From: Hydractinia symbiolongicarpus
Lineage: Eukaryota > Cnidaria > Hydrozoa > Anthoathecata > Hydractiniidae
DNA length: 64,000 bases
NCBI RefSeq assembly: GCF_029227915.1
Contig: NC_079875.1
Coordinates: 13,637,001-13,701,000, forward strand
Direction: 5' to 3'
A model generated the notes under the pieces. The model did no database searches and was not told where the DNA came from. It saw nothing but the letters and a program-made list of their open reading frames with translations. How positions within the stretch are numbered: the first letter of the stretch is position 1; every line of letters begins with the position of its first letter. This document shows positions 1-12,152 of this stretch, in pieces. The position numbers and the translations under genes are program-made.

Positions 1-1657
1 CTGGTCTGTTTATATTCTTCAATACGTATTTCAATACTAAAAAACTATGGATATTAAACATTTTATTTCCGAAGAGCACGATACCGTTTAATTAAAATCA
101 TGCCTTTTGTTTACGACCTTCATAACGCGAATTTGTAAAATAACGGTGGATGCTATGGATCCAAAATGTAATCCACAAGGTATTCCCTACCATGTTGCCT
201 GTCTAATGCCATGCGCATTCTCGTGGAAGTTTCTGAGAGGTGTTGATTTTTCCACGGACTTACTACTAGTGGAAAGAAAGGTGACGGGGGTTTGCTGTTA
301 TTGTAGTTGTGAAGAAACAAACGCAACCAGTTGATTCACACAGAATTGTAGGAGAATTTACACCCTGTACTTTTTTTGTTATATGACATAATTCAGTGTC
401 AGGTTGTTCTCACTATAAAAAACGATAATTTGAGTCTTAGGCTACGACGACATTATTTTCTTATAAAGCTAACTAATATGAACAAAGATATGTTGGTCAC
501 TTTATACGTCGAAATAAAAAAATGACGGAACAAATATCTTTCTTGGATATAATAAGCATTTGTTTTCCCTCAACTTTCGGCAAAACCCGAAGCTTGTGTT
601 CTTATCAAATCAAAGTCGTGCAATTAGTTGGTGTGACCATTCGTACATGGTATAATATTCTTTTTTGGTTCGGTCTATTTTGTGATGTAAAAAAAAGGAA
701 ACCCGGGCTTGAAATTGTATAGATGCTGGAGTTAATTTAAAACATATAATAGAGAAAATCTTTATATTAAAACAGAACTGACATGTTGCTAATGACTACT
801 TTTACGAATTAAGATAGAAATCTTATGAAACAAAAATCTGGTTATATTTCCTACTTTTGTAAACATAAAACGTTAGCAATAAGACAAGTTTGGATTCTGA
901 GTTATTCTTCGTAAGTTGATTATTTTCTTTTTAAAGGGGTTTTTAGTGCAATTTTTCTCTCTGAAAGTAAAACGAGCCCCATGTCTTGGATAATGGATTT
1001 TTATACGTCATACCGCGTTTTTGCAACATAAAAAATAAATAAAATAAATAAGTAAATGTAGCAAAGAAGGGAATGATTATGCATTCTCACGCCCTTAAAA
1101 CTTAATTTTCTCTATATAAAATTCTGTGCATGTGAGAGAGCCCTCCCTTCTTGTAACACTTTAAGGACAGAACGGTTTTTAAGACCTCTTTTTACAATCA
1201 ACAAATATTCATTCCAAATTTGAGCTATGATTTAAACCTGAACACAAAATGGTTCACTTTGAGTAATGTTTTGGCGGTTCAACTATGGCACTGTTCTTTC
1301 TTGACTTTGCCCGGATATCCCCTAACCTCTTTTCGAACTAGCTCCTAAATTTCCTACACTAGGCTTATTATATTTGGGAAGAATATCGCTAGCCAGAAAC
1401 TTTCCACGGATCGTGCGATTGTGGAACGTTTACGCTAAAGTTATTTTTTGAAAGTGCAGATAATTCTTGACTCGCAAAAAAAAGTTCCACTAATTTTTTT
1501 CTATTCTTTTTTTGTTGTGATCAAAAGGTTTCCCAAAAGACTCGTTTAGCTGCATTTGGATTTCCTTAATAAAAAATGCAAGCATGAGAACATAGAAATC
1601 ATGGTCTCTCGCGATAGTTCATACCTTAATTTCGAAATGACGTTATGTTTTTAGAAA
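1..1657. other. Intergenic stretch with a Helitron-like 3' end
   Basis: No gene is supported here. The two short open frames (107-334 and 522-722) lack recognisable domains and have no clear splice context. The only structure I see is at 215-269, where a TTTTTCCACGG hairpin-like half is followed by a CTAGT end. This is the same 3' end seen in the repeat arrays at 2794-3259 and 17451-17725. The rest is AT-rich DNA with short homopolymer runs. Confidence 0.6.
215..269 (+). mobile_element. 3' end of a Helitron-like short element
   Basis: GTTGATTTTTCCACGG is followed about 10 nt later by ACTAGT. This matches the hairpin plus CTAG terminus shared by the arrays elsewhere in the window. I could not place the 5' TC end of this copy with confidence. 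Confidence 0.4.
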
Positions 1658-4087
1658 ATGTGGGCGATATTGTTACTCATTGCTTCTCCAGAAGTATTGG
1701 CAAATTGCCCACAAAATTGTGTGTGTAATAACACAGAAGTTGTGTGTGAAAACTTGCAGAAACTTCCAGTAAGCCTACCAAAGAACATTAAAAGTTTTAC
1801 GAGCCGTTCAAATCTTTTTACAACTGTTCCTGCTGGTTACTTTACGAGATCACAATACCCCGATCTACGAAGTATTTCATTCATCCAAGGTAAAATTAAG
1901 AAGATCGAAAAAAATGCATTTAAATCCTTGGTAACCAACATCACCATCAAACAAAATAATTTAACATCAATCGATTCTGAAGTATTTAACGCACTTTCTT
2001 TGTCGTACCTCGATTTAAGTTTTAACAGTATTTCAAGCATCGCGAAAGATGCATTCGTACGTTCAAGACAACTGAAGGAGTTAAATTTACAAGGTAATCA
2101 AATCAAATCAATTGATGCTCCCATATTCGCAAATGGAATCATACATCGCGTTGACTTAACAGACAATTTCCTTCCTTGCTCCTGTGTAGTATCCAGACAA
2201 TTGCGGACAACATTTCAGAGCGTAAACAGTATCCTTGGAAACTGCAAACAGTATAATAACGAAGAGACATTGTCTCTTGAAGTAATTAGAAAGGAAACTG
2301 GACCGTGCCAAAACGGTACATGCTCCAACTTAGATCTATGTGATTGTAAGGATCGCTATATTGGCAGACTTTGCGAGAACGTGAAGCCCATTTGCTACGA
2401 AAACGGTCTGTGTGGTAATAATGGCCTATGCATGGAATTAGGACCGAATGATAAAGTATGCAAATGCTTTAATGGTTATTCTGGAAAGTTCTGTACTATA
2501 AAACCAACCAACTGTTCTTCAAAACTTTGCAATGACCATGGTGCGTGTGTATGGAACGGGGATGGAAATTTTAGTTGCAGTTGTTTTGAGAACTATTCTG
2601 GCGACACGTGTCTTTATAAAAATGTAGTGACAGAAGAGAAGAACGGTGCTGTAACTAGTGTCCTGATTGCTGGCGCTATTTTTTGTGTGATTTTACTTCT
2701 GTTGATTGGGATCTTTTTCGTGATGCAAAGGAAATATCAGGTAACAAAAGATTTTTAAAATTTTTTTCCCCGTCAGTTTTTATAAAAAAATTATCTCTTT
2801 AATAATAGCCGTATTCCATCTGTCTGTTTGTGCGCGAGAAGAATGTTGTCCTACGGAAACACGAAATATGCGATATACAAAGGACGGGTGGCTTCTCTTT
2901 AATAATAGCCGTATTCTTTTTGTTCAAAAGGGTTACCGCGTCCCGTAACGGAAACACGAAACGTAATATATAAAGGACGGGCGACCCCGTGGATTTTTCC
3001 ATGGGTTATAGACTAGTCTCCTTAATAATAGCCGTATTCAGTCTGTCTGTTTGTGCGTCTGTTTGTCCTTCTGTTACAGAAACACGAAAAACGGTATATA
3101 AAAGACAGGCAACCGCGTGGATTTTTTCACGGGTTAACGTCTAATCTACATTTTAATACTCGTATACGTCTGTCTGTCACGCAAAATGGCAGCGAGACAC
3201 GAAAGGCGGTAAATAAAGGAAAGGTGAACTCGTAAATTTATCTCCAGGCCACCGACTAGTTTCCGTAAAAAGCTAACTGTTATGAGTACAAATGTGTTGG
3301 TCAGTTTATATGTAAAAATAAAATGTTTAGTCACAATGGGCAGGTGTAACTAACAGTATCCTAAGACACAATGGCCATTAGTTTAATCAATGAGAAATTA
3401 AATTATTACCTTATAGCTACCCCAGCGTGACTTTGGTAGATTTTCTGAGGAGCTTATCTGATCCCATTAAATGTAGTCCCACTAATCTTCCCGTTTTGGC
3501 TCTTATATAAACAGACCCTAAGGTTCGTGAAATAAAAGATGTTTGTAACTGTTCAGCGTGAATTCGATATTAGATAAGTTGAATCGTGTGGATTAGGTAC
3601 TAGTTTTAATTTTTGAGACGTTGAAAAAAGTAAATCTAATTTACAAAAATGACACTCACATTTCAAATTAGTTAAAATTTTTCTCTATTTATTTAACGAA
3701 ATTAGAATAACTAACGAAAAAGTAACAATGCACCGTAATCACGTGATCATATAACTACCTTTAGCTCTAACTAATCGAAACTAACATATGAGTAAAATAT
3801 ACTGTTGTTATTAAAAATTCTTGTCGAGAAAATGAAAAATTATCAAACAAAAATCTTTAAAACTTTGACTCTTGTAACCATAAGGAAACATTGAGGATTA
3901 GATATAATCTTTTTCATTTTACTTTTTATGTTTTAATTTTTCACTTAAATCTTTGTTTTTATAATAGAGAAACAACCCAACCGCATCGAAAGATTTTGTC
4001 ATGAAGAATAAAGAAGCTGAAGCAACAGAAGAATATAGCACAGCGCGAGATTTGGGTCCATCGTCCAAGGTAGAACAAGAACAGTGA
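1658..4087 (+). CDS. Short LRR-EGF type I membrane receptor, cytoplasmic tail exon tentative
   Basis: Probable cell-surface receptor or adhesion protein. Exon 1 (1658-2740) encodes 361 residues: a signal peptide (about 1-16), a Cys-rich LRR N-cap (CPQNCVC at 17-23), a few degenerate leucine-rich repeats (about 35-170), an LRR C-cap (C174 to about C217), three EGF-like modules (C217-C239, C246-C279, C286-C318), a transmembrane helix (about 332-355) and QRKYQ. The frame then hits a stop at 2758, but CAG|GTAACA at 2740/2741 is a phase-0 donor at the same place as in the larger paralogue at 9266. A phase-0 exon at 3968-4087 (acceptor ATAATAG) adds 39 residues including EEYSTA and ends in TGA, with AATAAA at 4219-4224. 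An internal donor at 4069/4070 could instead lead to an exon near 5034. The ectodomain call is strong and the tail call is moderate. The ligand is unknown. Confidence 0.78.
2794..3259 (+). mobile_element. Tandem array of four Helitron-like short elements
   Basis: Four related units of about 100-128 bp run head to tail (2794-2893, 2894-3016, 3017-3144, 3145-3259). Units start TCTCTTTAATAATAGCC or a variant, carry a GTCTGTCTG block and an ACACGAAA block, and the later ones end in a hairpin around CGTGGATTTTTCCA followed by CTAG or CTAA. A 5' TC, a hairpin and a 3' CTRR are the classic ends of Helitrons. No Rep/helicase is present, so these would be non-autonomous copies. The array lies in the first intron of the short LRR-EGF gene. 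Confidence 0.6.
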
Positions 4088-5034
4088 TGTTAAATGTGGC
4101 TGATAGACAGAAGCTACAAAATCTCTTAACTACAACTTTTTTTATTGTTCACAACACGCTAAGTAAACTTGTAGCAAACTATATGTTTGCCTCTCTGAGA
4201 AAGCCTTTTGGTCAATTTAATAAATTGATTTTTACCCCTTTTAATTTTACCCCTTCTTTTAAAACCTTAACCTGTCCTAGCCTAGTCCTGTTAACTTTTC
4301 TTTTAAAAGGACGTTCGTTTGATACATAATGCAAATTTTGAATTCCATGCAGATTTAAGGAAAAATTTTAAATAACGAATTCCATGTGAAATCTATGTGA
4401 AATACCATAAGACAATATTGTTGATGATTGATCAGATTTTGTATAATCAACGATGAAGATATTGATGATGTTTTGTGAAAAAAATATTCCATTAGAAAAA
4501 GAGAAACAAAAAGATCACCAACCGTTTGTTAAAACCCACTTAAATAGGCGCACCCTGAGAAAAACGAAAAATTTAATGGACACCCTGTTTATTTGAAGCA
4601 AGTACGGTAATAATACAAAAAAAAATTTCTTATTTTTTTTAAAAAAAATTTTTTGCTCTTAAGATATTAAGCCTCAAAGATTTCCAACTGGCTATTGCAT
4701 GGAGAGTCAACATAAATTTATTTTTTACGTAGCTTGCAAAGCTAAAAAAAATTAAAACTTTTTGAAGTGTAGACTTTTACTCTTGAAGACATCTTCAAAT
4801 AAGCAAGGCCCAGAGACGTTACAGCTTGCCGGATTTCAAATACCTAAAAACAAAAGTAGAATTTCAAAGAATCCAAGAAACATTATAAGCAACTATCCTC
4901 TAGTGGTTAGTTGTTCTTAGATTTCACTAAATTAGAAAGAAGAAAACAAAATAAAATAAAAGAAACGATTATGGGAAGTCTACAAAGAGATTTTAACACG
5001 AAAAAATTTTTAATTTGTTATTTTATTTTATAGA

Positions 5035-5154
5035 TACGCGAATATGTATTATAAACAAGTAAATTCACCAGATGCACAACGAATTCGTTATCCTTTTGAA
5101 TGCACAATGCTGGATATTGATGAAAATCAAGTCGACACAGTAAAACAAACCTAG
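5035..5154 (+). CDS. Possible alternative terminal exon of the short LRR-EGF gene
   Basis: After the acceptor TTTTATTTTATAG (AG ends at 5033) there is a 39-codon open stretch. It begins YANMYYKQV and ends VDTVKQT before TAG, so it is tyrosine-bearing and charged like the tail exons of the paralogue. This frame needs two bases from the preceding exon, which the donor at 4069 (phase 0) does not supply; read in phase 0 it gives only IREYVL before a stop. It may be an alternative tail or a chance open frame. Confidence 0.25.
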   Translation, partial: YANMYYKQVNSPDAQRIRYPFECTMLDIDENQVDTVKQT

Positions 5155-5756
5155 TTAAATGTATTTTTTAGGTGAATGATTTTTGACAGTTCTTCTTCCG
5201 AATTATCAATTTTCTAACCATTAAGTAGCCAGCTAAATGAGATTTTCACAACGGCACAAGCGTAATACCTCAGAAAAAGGATTGCTGCACTTTGATTGGT
5301 GCTCCTGATAATTATTCTTTTGTTTTGATCGTCTGTAATTTAGTAATAAAAAATCTCTCTATATCAGAAGCGCGAACTTGATTGTACCAGTGGACTTTGT
5401 TTCAGATAAATATTGTATCTAACTAAAAATAACAATCGAGTTGTTTCTATCCGTTTTGCAGGGATCTTTGCGCGTACCTTATCGGTGAACAATCCGTCGA
5501 CTAAAAGTGCCTTTTTGGTGGGTGACACAAAATTTTTACCGATGAAATAAATGATTGACAAATATTTTCGGCAGTCGATTATTTCTATCCGACCAATTTT
5601 ATCCCCAAGGAGGATTTCTTGATAAATTAATATTTTTTGGCCTTAAATACGTTAAAAGAGATGATTCAAAATGAATTATAGAATCTTCTACTGAGAAACC
5701 ACCCCTAATGACAGCGAGTCAAAGTGTCTTCTAGCAAACCAAGAAGTTTCCGGGTT

Positions 5757-5850
5757 GTACCATAATTGATGATAATTCTTAATAATTTATGATGATTAAT
5801 GATAATTGATGATAATTGATAATAATTTATGAGGATTAATGATAATTGAT
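5757..5850. repeat. Short tandem repeat of TGATAATTGATGAT type
   Basis: Imperfect direct copies of GATGATAATTGAT and AATTTATGATGATTAATG occur over about 90 bp. Confidence 0.6.
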
Positions 5851-6065
5851 GAAAATATAATGAAAGATAATATCAAAAAATTCTTTAATATACCCAGCCA
5901 AAATATTTCGTCGGTTAAAAATTAAGATCATTTAACGCCACAAAATGACCGACGGATTTTTCACCGATATAAGGTAGCTAAATTTATTTAAAATATGTAG
6001 TATAATGAATCATTTTTTACCTCTATTTTGAAACACATACATTGTTTTGTTCTCGTTTTCCCATT

Positions 6066-6135
6066 GAGTGTTTGATTGATTGATTAATTAGTTGATTGAT
6101 TGATTGATTAATTGGTTAATTGATTGATTGATTGG
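6066..6135. repeat. TTGA-type microsatellite
   Basis: A run of TTGATTGATTGATTAA-like tetranucleotide repeats with small interruptions. Confidence 0.8.
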
Positions 6136-7094
6136 AGTCCTAACTTTCTACCAAGAGGAGGGAGTGGGGGAGCGGGGTGGTGACTTCGACGCTTTTAATA
6201 AATTTTGGCTGTAGAAACATTTCTAGTCAATAGATCTTGCAAACAACTTTCCCGTCCTCCTTATGCCATAGCCGCTATCGCTTACCTAACGGCTAACAAA
6301 CATTTGGCCTCGAACAGCAATAATATATTTGCCATGAAACTGCAAATTTAAAAGTACACGTGTCCCTGATGTTAAGCACAAGGTTTTATCTCTACGATTT
6401 TGCGCGTTAAAATTACTACAACAAGACTGTTGATATTAACTTATATATTCGTGTTTATACCCATAACTTAAAATACAAATATAAGCTTACATAATGCCGT
6501 TATAATACGAATTTGTAGTTTTCGCTCGTGTATTTGCTGATAAAATAAAAATCTAGCTTGAATAAACTTCAGATCACTAAAATATTGACAAGGGACCGTA
6601 GTATTGGTATTGACGAAACCAACAGAATCTAAAATATTGATACAAAATAGTTTATTTGTACAAATAATACTTTTTTTTTAACAACGTAGTCCTGTTCACA
6701 ACATTGAACAACTAAATATTATCGTATCGCTATACTAGGTTGGCACCGTTCAGTACTTCACTAGTCTCGGTAAAAGGGCAGAACAAAAACGAAACTTGGG
6801 TAAATCTCTTAAACAGCGGGGCGTTTTTTTATTTTTTGATTCAAAGAAAAAGTTGGATATAAGAGTGGTTATAACAACACTTCTAACAAGTTTATATTTA
6901 AAATAGATTTTGGTTACTTATAAAAGACATAATTCTGTCGATTACACCCTAATAAAACCATAATATGTCTTTTTTTAATTATAAGAGAGACTTTTGTTAA
7001 TCAGAAGTTACGCTAATCAAGAAATAAATCTTTGATAAAGAAGCGTTCCTATATTTATATCACAAAGTTGTAGGATTCTAGCGAATCCCTTTGC

Positions 7095-7195
7095 CTCAGC
7101 AGCCCAGGGACTCCAACCCGGAATAATCGCATCAGATGTACTCCGGGCTCTCATCCACTGGATCACACCGACGCCAAAGGGGTTCCGGAAAATTC
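7095..7195 (-). mobile_element. tRNA-derived SINE-like head
   Basis: Read on minus, the stretch has a box-A-like GATCCAGTGGATGAGAGC and, about 40 nt later, a box-B-like GGGTTGGAGTCCC. The cloverleaf stems are imperfect and there is extra sequence on both sides, which favours a SINE head over a working tRNA gene. Confidence 0.4.
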
Positions 7196-7586
7196 AGACA
7201 ACCTTAGCATTTCGACCTACAAGACTTTCGTTAGCGGATACCAGTATTGAGCACTGCAGGGACTTTGAGGCAAATCCAGCTCTCTCTATATGAGTGTTCC
7301 ACTTTGGCTATTGTTATTCTTTAAATTCCTTATTTAGTTCTTCTGACATATCTGTGTTTAGAACAGATTAACCATTGACGTCTGATATCGTACAAAAACT
7401 AAAGTATTTAATAAAAAAAATTAGATAAAATTATTTAAAATATATTCTTAGAATGTTAAACCTCGCTTTCGTGAAATTGTGCAATTCTTTTAAAATTAAC
7501 TGCTTTTCCAATTGTCCGCATCTTTCAAAATGGCTCTTCAATTGGAATAACTTCTTGCGGTTGCAATATTTTATCATACCATACTC

Positions 7587-10500
7587 TCATGTTCTCGTTG
7601 CTACATTGTAGTAGGAATCTTTCGTTTCATCGTCATTATTCATTTCCTGAGGAAAGCATACAATTGTATTCCTACTTTGGAGAAATTGATACTTGCTTTC
7701 TGCCTCTACTCGTTTGCAGACATTTACATGACTGGAAACAGTTAAACATGATAAAGGCAATACTTGATTTAAAGGGCGTGACAAAAACATATAAACATTA
7801 TAACGTTCATGGCACTCCGCTTTTTCTGCAAAAAATTGTTGTTTACCTACTGCGTATTTGTTTATTTAGCGTCACCGTAGTTGAGAATTTTCTTAAGAAC
7901 TTGTTGACTGAGAGAAATGAATGAAAAGCTTTTTAAAAAATTATTTTACCAAAAATGTTTTTAACTCTTGTTACTTGCCAAGCAACACTTAGTGTAAATT
8001 GTTAATAAAATTCTATAAGAAAAGAACTTTAGCACCTTCCCTAAGTAAGAAAGTATTATAAAAATAATAAAAGAATCTCATAGACTTGTTGCTAAAGACA
8101 CTTTTAAATAAAACAAAATAAACAACCATTTTGAGTTTTTTGGGTGCAAACGTTAGACAAAAAGTATAAAAAATACAGAAATTTGCTTTACTGTTATACC
8201 AACCTCTTTCCCAGATTCTCCCTGCATTTCTAGATTCAACTCGTATTCATTAGCATCGGGGGATTCCGCTGTCTAAATTACACAAAATATTTATGTACAT
8301 TTCAATTTTGTATATATTGTAATTATTTCGTTGGTAGATATCATGGATACATTTTTTGTATGGAGCATGCAAAAAATGTTTTGACTAAAGATTAATCTAT
8401 TTAACACTTAATTATATTTTATAACACTGGATGATCGAGCCCTTCCCCTCTCTCTTTTCTCCTACATTTATCCCCCTCTCCCCTCTCCCCATCGGCACCA
8501 GCAAAGTATGTAATTAATTTGTCTGTTAAATTTTGTCTTCAACTAAAAGTGTATATTTGAATGCAATTATGAAAGGATCAGAAATAATCCTACATTGCAG
8601 AAACACTTCACTTAAATGAACCAAAAAACCAAAAAAGCTGTCCCTTTAGTTGCGTTTTTCAAGTTATGTCCATACTCTTTTGATTTAATGTCAACTAGCG
8701 AACAATAATTAACACCCTGAAATGCTTACTGTACTCTCCATTTTACTCAACGGTTGATAGGTAGGGAAAGATTCAGGGAGGTACAGTGTATCAATCGAAG
8801 CATACTGATTTTCATCTGCAGGACTGGGCTTCTTGCTCAATGTCTAGAAGATACAAGTGAATCTAGTATTTGTTTAAGCAACCGCCTTATAGGCAAATGT
8901 TCTAAGATCTAAATGGAATAAAAAATACTGGGTATATCAACAAATTGTATTTAGGCTGTGATTTTAAAATCGCATTACGGGGGCTAAATTTGATTTTTAA
9001 ATTACGTAACTTGCTTAACGCATGCGTAATACTTATGTTATGTAACAACTTCTTTTCTGCTGATTTTGAACTGGATATTTATTTTGCCTGATAAGAATAC
9101 CTGTCATTTTTTGGCGGGGATTGTGATAGTTCTGAAACTGTAAAGCGTTGAGAAACCATTGAGTTTTAGACATTTCTTTCACAACTTGAATTCAAAGGGG
9201 AAACTTTTACTGCTTATGTATGTTGCGCTTTCAATTTTTTGCAAAAAAAATAATTTTCAACTCACCCGGTATGTCTTTACTCTCTGAAACAAAAACACAA
9301 CGGCAATAACGAACACGATGCAGACAATCGCTTCAATGACCAGCCCAGATATCATAATTGAAGTTATTTCCACGTTTGTCAAAGTTTTAACTGCGCAATT
9401 CTTTCCAGAAAATCCAGTATTACATAAACATGTATATTCCGTTGCCTTTTTTCCAATGCGTTGGCAAGTCCCATTATTATTACATAACTTTGGGTTACAC
9501 TCTGAGCTTTTGAGTTGACACGTGCGACCATGGTAACCTCCGTTACATTTACAAATGTAAGAGTTTTCATTAAGTGCTATACATTCTGCATTATTTTTAC
9601 ATTTATGGTCCTCGCATATCCTTTTCTTTGTGTTGCATTTACCTGAATCACTGGTGCCACATTGACACCCATTTTTCTCCACTAAATCAGTAAGGCTCAT
9701 AGACGGACAACTACCACGAATGATAATAATAGAGATGGGACTCAACACACTCCAAATTTTGCAGTTGCATGGCAGCAAATTATTTTCAAAATTAATCAAG
9801 GAGTACTCGCAAAGAAGTTGACGACAAAATGTGTTTTCTTCCAGCGTGTCAATTCTGTTATGTTGTAAATAAAGGCTCCTCAAGCTGAACACATTTTGAA
9901 AAGTCGACTTCTTCAATGCACTGATGTTATTGTAACTTGCATCTAGAATCTCAATGTTTCGGCTGAACATTTCAGACGATAGATAATCCAGCTGATTATG
10001 TGAAATGTTGATTTTGACTGAATCAGGAAGAGATTCGACGAAACTTATTCTATTTCTCTGCAGATTTAAAAGTTCTAGTTTTGTATTTTGAAACATCGTT
10101 GCCTTGACACTGGTCATTCTGTTGTCAGATAGATAAAGCTTTTTCAAGTTTCTGATATCTTGAAAAGCTTTTGTTTTGATGTCTAAGTGATTGTAACTCA
10201 AGTAAAGCTCTTTGAAAGTTGCATGCGCAAAATCGTCTTCATCTATCTTGGTCAACTTATTATGTCGAAGATAAAGCTTTTCCAGTGATGGTAGTTTTAT
10301 GAACGCCCCTCCGTATATATCACTGATGGTATTGTTATCCAAGTTAAGATACTTTAATTTCTCCAAGCCCTCGAACAATGTTTTGGTTATATGTTCAATT
10401 CTATTATCATTTAAATTTAATTGAACAAGACTCTTTGAATGCTGGAAAACTTTATTCATATTTTTCAGCAGATTGGATGTTAGATAAATGTGTTTAATTT

Positions 10501-11614
10501 GCTTTAATCCCCTAAAGCCATCAATATCTATTGATGTTAACTGGTTTCTTCTCAAATGTAACCATTCTAACTTCGATAAATGCAGAAAGGCATCTGTAGG
10601 GATTTCCTTCAATCTATTGTCATCCAAATACAGTGTTGTTAAATTTTGTAGACCAAAAAATGTGAAGTTCGTAATTTGGGTTATATTGTTACCTGACAGA
10701 TACAATTCTCTTACATTTGATTGGTCAATGAAAAACGCCTTTGATTTTATTACCAAGGGTAGACGATTTTCACGCAGGAAGATACTTTGAAGATCGCCCA
10801 TATGTAAAAAATTATTTGCCTCAACAGAAGAGAATTGATTCCTTGATAAACCTAGTTTTTGGACATTTTTAAGCTTTTTTAAAGCTTCCCAAAATGCATT
10901 GTCCAGTTTATTGTCGGTTATATAAAGTTCTGTAAGATATCGTAGGCTCAAAAATATGTCTGAAGATAGGTTGGATAACTGGTTATTTGATACATATAAT
11001 TTTTTTAGACTGACCAGATTTCTAAACAAGTTGGAAGGTAACGACGTTAGCTTGTTGTTGTTTAACTTGAGCATTTCAAGGTTGCGTAATTTCGAAAACA
11101 CGTCTTTCCCTATGGAACTTATTTTGTTGCCAGAAAGATCAAGATGTGTTAAATTCTCCATTTGAAGTTGGATTGGAAATGATATGAAGTCGTTGTTTTG
11201 TAATTCTAATGATGTTAACTGTGACAGATAATAAAAGGTGTTTTGGGTGATATATCTAAGATTTGTTTCTGATATTTTTAAATGCATCACAGTTCTACTA
11301 ATTCCATTAAAGTATTGTTGATATAGATCAGGAAACACTCCGCCTGTAATTTGAATACTTTTTAACCTGATGTAGGATTGAAAATATGAAGGAGGAATAT
11401 TTTGCAATGATTTTGATTCAAAAATGAATGTCTCCACATTCAATGGCAATTTTGTTGGGAAAAACAGCATGCTGTTATTTCGACAGGTAACGATAGTTTC
11501 ATCCGCAGAACAAGAACAGAACTCAAGGCCACCTTTAGGATTTGAACATTTTTCTGTGACAATCACAGTTGTAAAATATAAAATACAAACGCTGTAAATA
11601 ATCAACGATGCCAT
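7587..11614 (-). CDS. Large LRR-EGF receptor with ITAM-like cytoplasmic tail
   Basis: Single-pass cell-surface receptor, 867 residues after joining four phase-0 exons: 11614-9266, 8843-8730, 8272-8192 and 7646-7587. Exon 1 encodes a signal peptide (about 1-20), an N-cap, about twenty typical leucine-rich repeats (about 65-600), an LRR C-cap (C616 to about C651), two EGF-like modules (C667-C699, C706-C740) and a transmembrane helix (about 750-776). The frame reads into a stop at 9257, but CGG|GTGAGT marks a donor. The three small exons have good acceptors (CTTCTAG, AATTTAG, TTTCCTCAG) and add an 84-residue acidic, tyrosine-rich tail with YASI at 797, YLPE at 804, YQPL at 812, YELN at 831 and SYYNV at 859. 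YASI and YQPL with 11 residues between them fit the ITAM spacing rule, so SH2-kinase signalling is likely but inferred. The shorter paralogue at 1658 faces it tail to tail. Ligand and family name are unknown. Confidence 0.85.
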
Positions 11615-11925
11615 CTTTGTATTCTGCTTGATGCTGAAGTCACCAACTTACGTTTCCTCCTAAAAAACAAAAACATAGAATATGAATATTATAAAAGACA
11701 TTTTCAATTACATCAGTGATCGCATTACATTTTGTACTGTAGGCTAGTTCAATTATTAATAAACAATAAATTATTATTATATTTAAATTATATATATATT
11801 AAATTCCGTTTTTTTTTTTGTAAGGCAACATTTTTAGATAAAAAGAAAATTTGGATAAACATCCAAAAACTCCAAACATAGGGTTATCATTATTTTAAGA
11901 TCAACTGATTTTAATTTATTTGCCG

Positions 11926-12152
11926 TCTTTATAAAACTCGCTGTCTGCCTGTCCGTGAGCCAATTTTAAAAATGGGGGGTTTTGTAATCAAGGACGTTAT
12001 TAGAGTTGCACCTAAAATTATAGTCATAAACCCCCGTTTAAGCAAATTGTTTTGGTTCATGTTAGCAGGAGGCAATGATGCTCAAAATAACGATGGGAGA
12101 AATATGTACGACAGGCGATTTACCGTGGAATTTTCCACGGGCGATCGACTAG
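11926..12152 (+). mobile_element. Helitron-like short element
   Basis: It starts TCTTTATAAAACTCG with a CTGTCTGCCTGTC block. It ends with the hairpin CCGTGGAATTTTCCACGG, then GCGATCGACTAG followed by T. The middle differs from the other copies, as expected for a non-autonomous element that conserves only its ends. Confidence 0.55.

Larger units (their letters stand above)
5155..7586. other. Intergenic stretch with simple repeats and a SINE-like tRNA head
   Basis: This gap lies between the 3' ends of the two convergent LRR-EGF genes. It contains a TTGATGATAAT-type short tandem stretch (about 5760-5850), a TTGA-type microsatellite (about 6066-6135) and a tRNA-derived sequence on the minus strand (about 7095-7195). 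I see no supported coding exon. Confidence 0.6.

Noticed and set aside
7589-7924. 111-residue plus-strand protein
   Set aside because: It overlaps the last exon of the receptor on the opposite strand, has no domain and ends in AT-rich DNA.
10488-11165. Plus-strand open frames opposite the large receptor
   Set aside because: They are antisense shadows of the leucine-rich repeats.
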